From Alphaproteobacteria bacterium (GTDB taxonomy: Bacteria; Pseudomonadota; Alphaproteobacteria; CAAGCB01; CAG-977): 52,005 nucleotides of DNA. Of this stretch, positions 29,504 to 36,912 are shown one piece after another. The notes under the pieces are model-generated. The model was not told the origin of the DNA. It searched no databases and saw nothing but the letters and a program-made list of their open reading frames with translations. The stretch covers positions 1 through 52,005 of the forward strand of contig JAFVAT010000036.1 of assembly GCA_017480385.1 (NCBI GenBank), given 5' to 3'. Numbering within the stretch: the first letter of the stretch is position 1; each line of letters begins with the position of its first letter. The position numbers were made by a program, and so were the translations under genes.

Positions 29504-29760
29504 TTATTTGTCGGATACGGCAATCAATCCTTTTTTCTGTCTGACCGGAACATCTTCAGAAGAATATTCCTGAACAGAGGGTGATTCTTTCCTGTGCTTA
29601 TTTTTCACAAAAATCTTTAAAGAAATATAAACGTCGCTTTTCGTATTTGCCGGTTTGCATCACCCGCCGAAAAACATATAAAAACCTTCCTTCTTTTAGG
29701 GCCGTCTTTTTCCGGACATCAACCGCTTGGAAAGGTGTCGAATGAAGCAGCGCTTTTATC
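29504..29760 (-). pseudogene. Decayed copy of the neighbouring zinc-ribbon/SH3-like gene
   Basis: Read on the minus strand, the stretch ends QKKGLIAVSDK-stop, parallel to EKKGLIQAIEE-stop of the intact gene at 29826. Further upstream it reads G-stop-C-K ... SDVYISLKIF, parallel to GWCK ... RDVYVAVKVL, so the Trp codon TGG has become TGA. Still further upstream the frame shifts, and FPSG and CPEKDG recall FPKG and CTPADG. I read it as a tandem duplicate that has decayed. No other gene is visible in this roughly 340-base gap, which must also hold the promoter of the gene at 28835-29482. Confidence 0.6.
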
Positions 29761-29825
29761 TGCCGTACAGAATAAATCTTTATTCAGATGCCTCTTCCGT
29801 CAATCTTTTAAAATTCTATTTTTTC

Positions 29826-30272
29826 TTATTCTTCGATCGCTTGGATCAGCCCCTTTTTCTCATGAAAAGAAGAGAGCTGTTCCTTACCATTGCCATTGCC
29901 ACTGCCGCTGTCCGCCAGAAGTTCGGCTTTTTCCAAAACTTTTACGGCAACATAAACGTCCCGTCCGTTTTGCTGCATTTTGCACCACCCGTCAGCAGGA
30001 GTACAGGCAATTTTCATTCCTTTCGGGAACTGCCCCAAAATTTCTCCGTTCGGCGTATCGCGGTAATTCACAGTGTTTTTAGTCATAAAAAGCTGAGCGG
30101 TCGATTTTGATGTATCCGTATGGCACATGGCCAGCAGTACGATACAAACAACCAAGGCAATCAGGCCAAAACAGCCGCCGCCGTCGCTTTCTGTTCTTTT
30201 GCACCCGCAATGAGGACAGAAATCCGCCTCATCGCTGCGCTTTTTACCACATTCGGGACAAGTGATCAGCAT
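29826..30272 (-). CDS. Zinc-ribbon membrane protein with an SH3-like domain
   Basis: The 148-residue protein starts with a two-CxxC zinc ribbon (CPECGKKRSDEADFCPHCGCK, about residues 5-25). A membrane segment follows (GLIALVVCIVLLAMC, about 36-50), then a bacterial SH3-like domain with VNYRDTPNGEILGQFPKG and ADGWCKMQQNGRDVYV (about 62-112), and a Gly/Ser/Asn-rich tail. SH3-like domains of this type often bind cell-wall or peptide ligands, while the zinc ribbon would be on the cytoplasmic side. Function is unknown. The gene ends three bases after the glycosyltransferase to its right ends its own coding region. Confidence 0.8.
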   Translation of the reverse strand: MLITCPECGKKRSDEADFCPHCGCKRTESDGGGCFGLIALVVCIVLLAMCHTDTSKSTAQLFMTKNTVNYRDTPNGEILGQFPKGMKIACTPADGWCKMQQNGRDVYVAVKVLEKAELLADSGSGNGNGKEQLSSFHEKKGLIQAIEE

Positions 30273-30274
30273 TT

Positions 30275-31075
30275 CTATTTTCCTTTAATCAGCAAAAACA
30301 AACGGGAACGCTTGGACGTTTTGAAAGAACAGAGCGCTTTTTCGTCTTCGCCGAACGGCATTGCGCTTCCCTCGCGATTCTTTTTGTACTTGCGTAAAAT
30401 CAGCCTTTTTCCCCGTCCCAGAGGAAGCGATAACTTGTCCCGCACGTTCCAATCAGGCTTCCAGCTGCCGGTATAGTGATGAACGGCGTAGGCCTCCGGA
30501 TTATCCGTGCAGAAATAATAATACGGATAAATATAGGCGTTTTCCGTGATTTTCACACGGTCTTTCGTCACAAACGTATCCGCAACGCCGTACTTTTCCT
30601 TTAGCACACGGGTAAAATACATCGGATTGGTCGTTAAGTTGAAACTGCCGTCGGGACGGACAAAGTCGATATCGTCATAAACGGCGATCAGATCTTTGAC
30701 AATCGGAGAGTTCGGCACGGTTCCGATCAAGGCCGGAGAAATATCGCGGCAGGATCCGCATTTTTGCGACCCGATGAAAAAGTCGAAATTCATAAACTCG
30801 TCCAACGGCTTTCTGATTTCCTCATCCGTATCAAAATAAATACCGCCCTCGTTCAGCAACGCGTGCAGACGCACATAATCGGAAACGAAAGCCCACTTGC
30901 CCGCCTGTACCGCCTGTTTTAAATAGCGGTTGTCCAAGCCCTGCAAATCGGCGTCCGTCCATTCGCGCAGCTCATATTCGGGCAGGATTTTTTTCCAGCT
31001 TTCGATACATTTCAACTCGACTTCGCCCTTTGAACGGGGACCAAACCAGCAATAATGAATTTTCCTGGGAATCAT
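30275..31075 (-). CDS. GT32-type glycosyltransferase with DXD motif
   Basis: The protein of 266 residues belongs to the capsular polysaccharide / OCH1-like (Gly_transf_sug) family. It starts MIPRKIHYCWFGPRSKGE, the family's N-terminal strand. It has AFVSDYVRLHALLNEGGIYFD, in which the aspartates of the YFDTDEE segment are the metal-binding DXD site. The ATG at 31075 is used because it gives this natural start and an ATGA overlap with the gene upstream. It probably adds a sugar in surface glycan synthesis. It forms a pair with the family GT4 enzyme next to it. Confidence 0.85.
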   Translation of the reverse strand: MIPRKIHYCWFGPRSKGEVELKCIESWKKILPEYELREWTDADLQGLDNRYLKQAVQAGKWAFVSDYVRLHALLNEGGIYFDTDEEIRKPLDEFMNFDFFIGSQKCGSCRDISPALIGTVPNSPIVKDLIAVYDDIDFVRPDGSFNLTTNPMYFTRVLKEKYGVADTFVTKDRVKITENAYIYPYYYFCTDNPEAYAVHHYTGSWKPDWNVRDKLSLPLGRGKRLILRKYKKNREGSAMPFGEDEKALCSFKTSKRSRLFLLIKGK

Positions 31076-32199
31076 TTGCGTTCTCCGACAGTTTCGACAA
31101 TCAGGCGCCGCCACAGCTCGATCACTTTTTCGGGCGCATAGGCCTCCATATCTTTAGCGGCGTTTTTCCCGAACGCCTGACGCAAGCCCTGATCAAGCAT
31201 CAGATGACGCAGTTTTTTGGTAAAGTCCTGCAGATCCTTTGCCAAAAAGCCGTTATGCCCTTCGATAATCAGTTCATTGACAGACGGCGCGTCCGCAAAG
31301 CCTATGGACGGCAATCCGCATGCCATACCATCCGCCAGAGCCAGAGAAAACCCTTCATGCGCGGACGGAAAAGCATGAATATCCGCCTGACGGTAAACCT
31401 CTTGGATTTTCGGGTGATAGCCCTTGATATGCACGTTGTTTTCCGCACCGTATTTTGCCGCCAATTCCATTAATTCACGTTCATAAGCGGGATATTTCCG
31501 CATTCCCCAAAATTCCAAATGCCAATCGGGAAACTCTTTGAACAACTGCCCGAACGAATCCACCAGCAAATGGTGGCGCTTTCCTTCTTTTTCCACACGG
31601 GCGACATAGATGATCTTCTTTTTTTCAACCGATAAATCCGTACGCTCCTGCGGCGGAATCTGCACGACTTCGTTCGGAATCGTGACGACGCGCTTAGGCG
31701 TGCAGAATTCGGCAATTGTCGGTTCATAGGACTTCATCAGCACATGGAAAGCCGCCGCTCTGTCCATAACCTGCCGGTAAACACCGCGCAGATAGGGCTT
31801 TTTGCGCATCAGGCTGCCCAGCATAATCGGCGGGTATCCGTGCATCATCATAATCACCGGCACATCGTGCGTCTGGTGATACAGCACATTGACCAGGTCC
31901 ACCATAAAGTAACAAATAATCACGTCGGGCTTTTCTTCGGCGATCACTTTGGCAAAGCGTTTTGTCGGCAGAAACAGCTTTCCACGCAAAAAACGATAAA
32001 GATTACAGAACAGGTTTTTAGTTTTCGCATTCAGATTAATAAAACGAACTCCTTCGTCCAAAGTCACGCCTGATCCCTGCTTTTTATAAGAATCGCAAAC
32101 GACCGTGACCTCAAAACCGATTCTGTGCAAAGAATTGACAAACTGGGCCAAGAACTTTGTGTTCAGGACGTTTCTGTCTTTGACGATCATCACTTTCAT
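31072..32199 (-). CDS. GT4-type glycosyltransferase
   Basis: A retaining GT-B fold glycosyltransferase of 375 residues. The N-terminal domain starts MKVMIVKDRNVLNTKFLAQF, and the C-terminal nucleotide-sugar domain has VARVEKEGKRHHLLV and AHEGFSLALADGMACGLPSIG, which is the GT4 E-x7-E region. The ATG at 32199 follows an AAGGAA ribosome binding site; an earlier in-frame start is less likely. It overlaps the next gene by four bases (ATGA). Donor and acceptor are unknown; surface polysaccharide is the probable product. Confidence 0.87.
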   Translation of the reverse strand: MKVMIVKDRNVLNTKFLAQFVNSLHRIGFEVTVVCDSYKKQGSGVTLDEGVRFINLNAKTKNLFCNLYRFLRGKLFLPTKRFAKVIAEEKPDVIICYFMVDLVNVLYHQTHDVPVIMMMHGYPPIMLGSLMRKKPYLRGVYRQVMDRAAAFHVLMKSYEPTIAEFCTPKRVVTIPNEVVQIPPQERTDLSVEKKKIIYVARVEKEGKRHHLLVDSFGQLFKEFPDWHLEFWGMRKYPAYERELMELAAKYGAENNVHIKGYHPKIQEVYRQADIHAFPSAHEGFSLALADGMACGLPSIGFADAPSVNELIIEGHNGFLAKDLQDFTKKLRHLMLDQGLRQAFGKNAAKDMEAYAPEKVIELWRRLIVETVGERK

Positions 32200-32294
32200 C
32201 GGGATTTCCTTAACATTTTGACAAAAACCGCTTTTCATTTTTATGTTTTAGAGTAATCTACAGGAAAGTCAAATCAAAAGAGGAAAGCAATAAA

Positions 32295-33194
32295 ATGAAC
32301 GTCTTAATCACGGGCGGCGCGGGCTTTATCGGATCGCATACGGCGGACAAACTGATCGCGGCGGGAATAACAACCGTTGTTATCGACAGAGCCAAACCGA
32401 AATACAAAAACGATCAGGCGGTTTATTACCGGCTGGATCTGAACGACCCCGAGACTGAGGAGGTTTTCAGGACTCATGCTTTCGACTGCGTGATTCATCT
32501 GGCGGCGCAGGCTTCTGTCGCCGTTTCCGTTGCCGATCCCATTAAAGACGCCTCGGACAACATCATGGCTTCTGTCCGCGTGATCGAATACTGCAAAAAA
32601 TATAACGTTAAAAAGATCATCGTTTCCTCCAGCGCCGCTTTATACGCCGTGCCGCAGTATCTGCCCGTTGACGAAAAACACCCCGTCAGCTTTTTGTCCC
32701 CTTATGCCATATCCAAGCATACCATGGAGGAATACGTCAAATTGTCAGGCTTGGACTATATCATTTTCCGTTACGCGAATGTGTACGGCCCCCGTCAGGA
32801 TCCGCACGGAGAAGCGGGCGTTGTGTCGATTTTCATTGAAAAAATGATTAAAAACCTGCCGCTGGAAATTCATGGTGACGGCGAACAGACGCGTGATTTC
32901 GTTTATGTCGCGGATGTTGCGGAAATGAACTGCCGCGCCGTGTTATCGCCCGCTTCCGGCGTTGTGCTGAACGTATCAACGAACACGCAAACCTGCGTCA
33001 ACGACTTGTTTTCCGCAATAAAGCAAAATACGGATTACACACTTGCCCCGAACCGCGCTCCGTCTCGTGCCGGCGACATCAAACACAGTGTTCTGAACAA
33101 TGCCTTGGCGGCGCAAGCACTGGACTTTTCTCCGAAAACGGCTTTGGCAGACGGCCTGAAAGAAACGGTCGAATTTTTCAAACGAACATATTAA
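32295..33194 (+). CDS. NAD-dependent sugar-nucleotide epimerase/dehydratase
   Basis: An extended short-chain dehydrogenase of 299 residues, like UDP-glucose 4-epimerase. It has the NAD-binding motif GGAGFIGSH (residues 7-15), the IHLAAQASVAVS segment, the SSSAALY serine region and SPYAISKH with the catalytic Tyr-x-x-x-Lys. The substrate is probably a UDP- or GDP-sugar for the neighbouring glycosyltransferases, which are divergent from it. An AGAGGAAAG ribosome binding site precedes the ATG. Its stop codon overlaps the stop of the convergent HD gene. Confidence 0.88.
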   Translation: MNVLITGGAGFIGSHTADKLIAAGITTVVIDRAKPKYKNDQAVYYRLDLNDPETEEVFRTHAFDCVIHLAAQASVAVSVADPIKDASDNIMASVRVIEYCKKYNVKKIIVSSSAALYAVPQYLPVDEKHPVSFLSPYAISKHTMEEYVKLSGLDYIIFRYANVYGPRQDPHGEAGVVSIFIEKMIKNLPLEIHGDGEQTRDFVYVADVAEMNCRAVLSPASGVVLNVSTNTQTCVNDLFSAIKQNTDYTLAPNRAPSRAGDIKHSVLNNALAAQALDFSPKTALADGLKETVEFFKRTY

Positions 33195-33643
33195 AGCACG
33201 CCTTTAAAATACCGGAATCGTGGATCGGACTGAAGTCTTTTCGCCCCTATAATCGCTTTTTTGTGCGCATGGGAGTTTTCCCCGTAACGTTCGGACATAT
33301 TGTCAATGCGTTCCTGCATGGTAAAGCTTTCCCCATTCGGCCCCGTTGTCATATCGGCGCAGCTTAAAATAAACAGTTCATCAGAAACTTCTGTAACCGT
33401 TACGCTGCCATGATTGGCCACCTCTTGCCAATAGCGGTAGCCCTGCCGTTTCAGAATCTCAGCCCCGATTTCAGGGTGCCGGCCCGGTTCTTCGGAAAAT
33501 TCGTAGCCGAAATCGTGCAGCATACCCAATAAAAACATGTCCTGAGCAAACTGTTCGTCCTGCGGGCGCAATTTTTCCGCCAAGACCTTCGCCCGGCGCG
33601 CCACGCCTAAAATATGCTGCCACCGAGCAGGTGTAATCATCAT
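33191..33643 (-). CDS. HD-domain phosphohydrolase
   Basis: The 150-residue protein shows the HD superfamily metal site: an H in the first helix (WQHILGVARRAKVLAEKL), LGMLHDFGYEF with the HD pair, HPEIGAEIL with a further His, and SCADMTTGP with the closing Asp. Such small HD enzymes cleave phosphate esters of nucleotides or related molecules; the substrate is not clear. The start has two adjacent ATG codons after GGGAAAGG. The last codon overlaps the convergent epimerase stop by three bases. Confidence 0.85.
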   Translation of the reverse strand: MMITPARWQHILGVARRAKVLAEKLRPQDEQFAQDMFLLGMLHDFGYEFSEEPGRHPEIGAEILKRQGYRYWQEVANHGSVTVTEVSDELFILSCADMTTGPNGESFTMQERIDNMSERYGENSHAHKKAIIGAKRLQSDPRFRYFKGVL

Positions 33644-33775
33644 TATTTTCCTTTCCCAGCAACCTGACAGAAAGACTATATTCCCCTATCCGTTAATTGT
33701 TTTCTACTTTTTTCTAAACATTTCAAAAAAATATGTGTAGAGTAGTAAAAAAAATCAGACATACAGGAGTTTTTG

Positions 33776-34291
33776 ATGAAAAAGTTTCTTTACGCTCTAT
33801 CCGCTTTAATCGCCCTGCCCCGTGCTGCGCTGGCCAATCCGGCCTGCGCCGTCTGCACAGTTGCGATCGGCGCTTCTCTTGGTATTGCCAGAAAAATGGG
33901 CGTTGATGACAATATCGTCGCTTTGTGGGCCGGCGCTATGCTGGCTTTGGTCGGTTATTGGGCGATTTTGTGGTGCAACAAGAAAAAATGGTATTTTTGG
34001 GGGCGTGATGCATTGATGATGCTGATCTCCGTCGGCTCTGTCGGCTTTATGTATATCAGCCAGCTGATGTATATGCCGCGTCCGATCCTGTATGTGCTGT
34101 ATTTGGATCCCTTCCTGTTCTGTACGATTGCGGGCGCTTTGCTGTTTATTTATACAGAAAAGTTTTATTTCTGGATGAAAGAACGCAATGGCGGGCATGC
34201 GCATTTTCCGTTTGAAAAGGTTGTCATGCCGTTGATCGCGCTGTTCGCTGCCAGCGTCTATCTGAACTATTATCCGATTTTGCCGATATAA
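33776..34291 (+). CDS. Cys-motif membrane protein of unknown function
   Basis: A signal-peptide-like N-terminus (to about residue 20, ALANP) leads to CAVCTVAIGASLGIARKMG, with a Cys-x-x-Cys pair just outside the membrane. Four to five hydrophobic segments follow, and the loop between the second and third has WCNKKKWYFWGRD. The ATG at 33776 is chosen for its ACAGGAG site. I recall similar small CxxC membrane proteins in other phyla but cannot verify this. The exposed CxxC suggests thiol redox or metal binding. It is the first gene of the accessory block and is followed by an SDR-like gene 16 bases on. Confidence 0.7.
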   Translation: MKKFLYALSALIALPRAALANPACAVCTVAIGASLGIARKMGVDDNIVALWAGAMLALVGYWAILWCNKKKWYFWGRDALMMLISVGSVGFMYISQLMYMPRPILYVLYLDPFLFCTIAGALLFIYTEKFYFWMKERNGGHAHFPFEKVVMPLIALFAASVYLNYYPILPI

Positions 34292-34307
34292 GATCGAACG
34301 GCTCGCC

Positions 34308-34961
34308 ATGAAAAACGTTTTGATTATGGGCGCTTCGGGCATGATCGGTCGGATATGCCTGAGGCAGTGTTTGGAAAACAAAGATGTCGCTAAAGCAACG
34401 ATTTTTGTCCGCAAGCCGATCGGAATGGAGCACCCTAAATTAAACGAAGTTGTTCTTGCCGATTTTTATGACTATTCTTCTGTAACGCAGCATCTGCAAA
34501 ATCAGGACGTTTGCCTGTACTGCATTGGCGTTTATACCGGACAGGTCGACAAGCAGGAATTTTCCAGAATCACGGTCGATATGACAAAAGCGTTTGCTTC
34601 CGCTTTAAAAGCGCAAAGTCCCGATGCGGCTTTTTGTTTTCTAAGCGGCGGCGGCGCGGACGAAAAGGAAAAAAGCCCTATTTTGTTTGCACGGGAAAAA
34701 GGAAAAGCGGAAAACATTTTGAAATCGCTGGATTTTAAAAGTCTGCATCTTTTCCGTCCCGGCTATATCTATCCTGTTGCGCCGCGCAAGGAACCGAATT
34801 TTTCCTATAAGCTGATGCGTTTTCTGTACAAACCGCTGATTTCCAAATTAGGAAAATCCGCTTCCGTTACCTCTGAACAGCTGGCTTCCGCTATGGTCAG
34901 GGCGGGATTGTCCGCTCAGGGCAAGATGACCGTTTGGGAAAACCGGGATATCCGCGCTTAA
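34308..34961 (+). CDS. Atypical NAD(P)-binding SDR-like protein
   Basis: The 217-residue protein has a Rossmann start, MGASGMIGRICLRQCLEN, and matches HTATIP2/TIP30-like atypical SDRs in overall pattern. The region FCFLSGGGADEKE corresponds to their active-site strand. Where these proteins have Tyr-x-x-x-Lys, this one reads ILFAREKGKAE, with Phe in place of Tyr and the Lys kept. It may bind a nucleotide without acting as an oxidoreductase. It is probably co-transcribed with the Cys-motif membrane protein upstream. Confidence 0.75.
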   Translation: MKNVLIMGASGMIGRICLRQCLENKDVAKATIFVRKPIGMEHPKLNEVVLADFYDYSSVTQHLQNQDVCLYCIGVYTGQVDKQEFSRITVDMTKAFASALKAQSPDAAFCFLSGGGADEKEKSPILFAREKGKAENILKSLDFKSLHLFRPGYIYPVAPRKEPNFSYKLMRFLYKPLISKLGKSASVTSEQLASAMVRAGLSAQGKMTVWENRDIRA

Positions 34962-34970
34962 TCCCCAAAT

Positions 34971-35609
34971 TTAGGAGAATACATTCAACGGCATGAATTT
35001 ATGTCGGATACACTGCAGAGCCGTTTTATGCACGCCTTTCGTGATTTCGTAATAAATAAAGCGCCCGTCGCGTTCAGATCTGACAAACCCGTCGTCCCGC
35101 AGCTTTTTCAAGTACTGGGAAACTTTGACCTGCTCGATCCCGACGGCGGCGACAATATCGGAAACACAATTTTTGCCGGCTAAAATCAAATATTCCAGAA
35201 TCCGCATTTTATCAACGTGAGCAAACAGCTTGATCTGATTTGCCGCCAGAATTGTAAAATCCCGCGGCAGAATCTCCTTGACGTCGTCTTTTAAAAAATA
35301 AAAGTTATCCGTCATAGAACCGAACAGCTTGCGCAAACAGACAAACACACTGGCCGGATATTCTCCCGTCAGATGATAGTAAATAAAAATTCCTTTGCGT
35401 TCCGTTTTGACCAGATCGGCATCCCGCAGCTTTTTCAGACTTTGCGATACAAACAGCTGATCTTCGCCGATGCCCTTGGCAATCGCGGATACCGATGAAC
35501 TGCCGTAAACGTCCAAATATTCCAAAATCCGCAGACGGATCGGGTGCCCCATGGTTCCAATCCCTTTTGCCGCGAATTTCATCGTGTCATAATCCAGCTG
35601 CTTTTCCAT
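34971..35609 (-). CDS. Two-domain ArsR-type transcriptional regulator
   Basis: The 212-residue protein contains two winged-helix domains of the ArsR family in tandem: about residues 18-80 (IRLRILEYLDVYGSSSVSAI, then VSQSLKKLRDADLVKTERKG) and about 125-190 (KMRILEYLILAGKNCVSDIV, then VSQYLKKLRDDGFVRSERDG). Normal ArsR repressors are single-domain homodimers, so this looks like a fused dimer. Each half has a Cys in the same place after the wing (VFVCLRKLF and ALQCIRHKF), which may serve as a sensor site. It is divergent from the gene at 35756 and probably controls it. Confidence 0.85.
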   Translation of the reverse strand: MEKQLDYDTMKFAAKGIGTMGHPIRLRILEYLDVYGSSSVSAIAKGIGEDQLFVSQSLKKLRDADLVKTERKGIFIYYHLTGEYPASVFVCLRKLFGSMTDNFYFLKDDVKEILPRDFTILAANQIKLFAHVDKMRILEYLILAGKNCVSDIVAAVGIEQVKVSQYLKKLRDDGFVRSERDGRFIYYEITKGVHKTALQCIRHKFMPLNVFS

Positions 35610-35680
35610 GCAAAGCGCCCTTTCAACAGATTGCTTTTTTAATATATATAAAAAAAGATAACTCTACAATTATTTTTAAA

Positions 35681-35708
35681 TTGACTTGAAACGGATAATA
35701 TATACAAT
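35681..35708 (+). promoter_or_regulatory. Sigma-70 type promoter before the divergent helical-protein gene
   Basis: TTGACT and TACAAT are 16 bases apart, about 47 bases before the ATG. AT-rich half-sites (for example ATATATA at both ends of the 35640-35740 region) could bind the ArsR-type regulator, but no perfect palindrome is seen. Confidence 0.6.
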
Positions 35709-35755
35709 AATTGATAGATAATAAAAACGATATATATTTCTCACAAGGAGGAAAA

Positions 35756-36373
35756 ATGAAAAAAATCGAAACCGTCAAAGAATTTGTTGAAAAGCTTGAC
35801 GCCAAGAAAAAAGTCAATCCGAAAGATTTGTCATCGGATCAGGATTTAACGATTGCGATTATGAATCTGATTTCGATCGAGGAACACCTGATTTTTTCGG
35901 GCGCAAAAACGGAAAAGACGGCTTTTTACGATTTGATCGAAGAAATCCGCGAAACCAGAAAACAGCTGATGCAGAAGGTCATTCCCGCGTATGAAGGCGA
36001 AGTATGGTGCATTTCAAAGCACTTATTGGCGTCTTCGATGCGGTTAATGGAGGTCGGCACCAAACAGCAGAGCATGGGCAATAAAAAGCAGGCGTATGAC
36101 TTGTTCAATAAAGCCTATGATCTGTACAGCCTGTTTTGGGGACTGAACATGAACATGATCAACCTTGATGATGTGAAGTGGATTGAAGACAAGACGGAAG
36201 ACATCAAAAAGCTGTCCGCCAAAGTTGACGCCGTCATGGGCGCATCGGAACCGGCAAAGATTGAAGCGCCCGCCGCCGCGGAACCTGCTTCAGCAAACGA
36301 GGAAGAACCTGTCGGCACGCTGGCCAAAATGAAACGCTTTGTCCGAAAAGCCGTTGACTGCTGTATCGAATAA
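35756..36373 (+). CDS. Conserved helical protein of unknown function
   Basis: The 205-residue protein is not one I can assign to a function. It is mainly helical and soluble, with no signal peptide. The central part has a distinctive stretch, EGEVWCISKHLLASSMRLME, followed by GNKKQAYDLFNKAYDLYSLFWGL, a helix pair like a TPR unit. The C-terminal region is Ala/Pro/Glu-rich (about 160-190) and ends in a basic segment with CC. The ATG at 35756 follows AAGGAGG. It is divergent from the two-domain ArsR regulator and ends in a strong terminator. I recall related sequences in distant phyla, but that is memory, not a search. Confidence 0.75.
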   Translation: MKKIETVKEFVEKLDAKKKVNPKDLSSDQDLTIAIMNLISIEEHLIFSGAKTEKTAFYDLIEEIRETRKQLMQKVIPAYEGEVWCISKHLLASSMRLMEVGTKQQSMGNKKQAYDLFNKAYDLYSLFWGLNMNMINLDDVKWIEDKTEDIKKLSAKVDAVMGASEPAKIEAPAAAEPASANEEEPVGTLAKMKRFVRKAVDCCIE

Positions 36374-36389
36374 AAGAAACAACTGTCAC

Positions 36390-36419
36390 AAAAGGGAGCG
36401 CTTCAACGTTCCCTTTTTT
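36390..36419 (+). terminator. Rho-independent terminator
   Basis: An 11-base stem (AAAAGGGAGCG / CGTTCCCTTTT, one G-T pair) with a six-base loop runs into a T tract. It closes the transcript of the gene at 35756. Confidence 0.85.
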
Positions 36420-36442
36420 ATTGCGGGTAAGCTTCAAAAAAA

Positions 36443-36474
36443 ACTTTAAACCTACTTTAAACGTATGTTATTAT
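36443..36474 (+). promoter_or_regulatory. Promoter with a direct repeat before the YtkA-like operon
   Basis: ACTTTAAAC occurs twice, at 36443-36451 and 36454-36462, exactly 11 bases apart. The second overlaps a possible -35 (TTAAAC, 36446-36451) to -10 (TATTAT, 36469-36474) spacer of 17 bases. Two repeats one helical turn apart look like a regulator site. Confidence 0.5.
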
Positions 36475-36499
36475 TTTAAGAAATTTTTACGGAGATTTT

Positions 36500-36892
36500 A
36501 TGATGAAAAAACTGCTGCCGATTTTGTTTGGAATCATCTTTTGTTTTGCTTCTTCCGTGCGGGCGGAAGAACTGAAGGCGGGAAAGAAAACGCCTGTCAA
36601 CGAAACAACTTGGTTTGTTTATCAGTTTACGGAACGCCCGAAAGTCGGCGATGTCATTATGAAAGTCACCATCAGCGATCAGGAAACGCGTCCGATCAAA
36701 GTCTTTGCGCATTACGATATGCCTTCAATGCGCGGCCACCACGATTCGGGCAAAGTCGAATTTAAGCGCAACCGCACACAGGATTATGTTCTGCCGATTC
36801 ACTTCGCTATGCCGGGGGAATGGGAAATTATCCTGACGTTTGAAGAAAATGGTCAGGAAATTTATCAGGGCGCTGTCAATTTGGAAATTTGA
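36500..36892 (+). CDS. Periplasmic YtkA-like protein
   Basis: A signal peptide (about residues 1-22, ending VRAEE) precedes a beta-sandwich of the YtkA/FixH-like family: VGDVIMKVTISDQETRPIKV, then YDMPSMRGHHDSG, then YVLPIHFAMPGEWEIILTF. The family is linked to copper or electron-transport proteins, and here the Met and His residues in DMPSMRGHH could bind a metal. It is the first gene of a probable five-gene operon with an outer-membrane protein, an FMN-binding-like protein and an ABC transporter. A second ATG at 36503 is equally possible. Confidence 0.78.
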   Translation: MMKKLLPILFGIIFCFASSVRAEELKAGKKTPVNETTWFVYQFTERPKVGDVIMKVTISDQETRPIKVFAHYDMPSMRGHHDSGKVEFKRNRTQDYVLPIHFAMPGEWEIILTFEENGQEIYQGAVNLEI

Positions 36893-36912
36893 GGAATCCG
36901 TTCGGAAATTTT

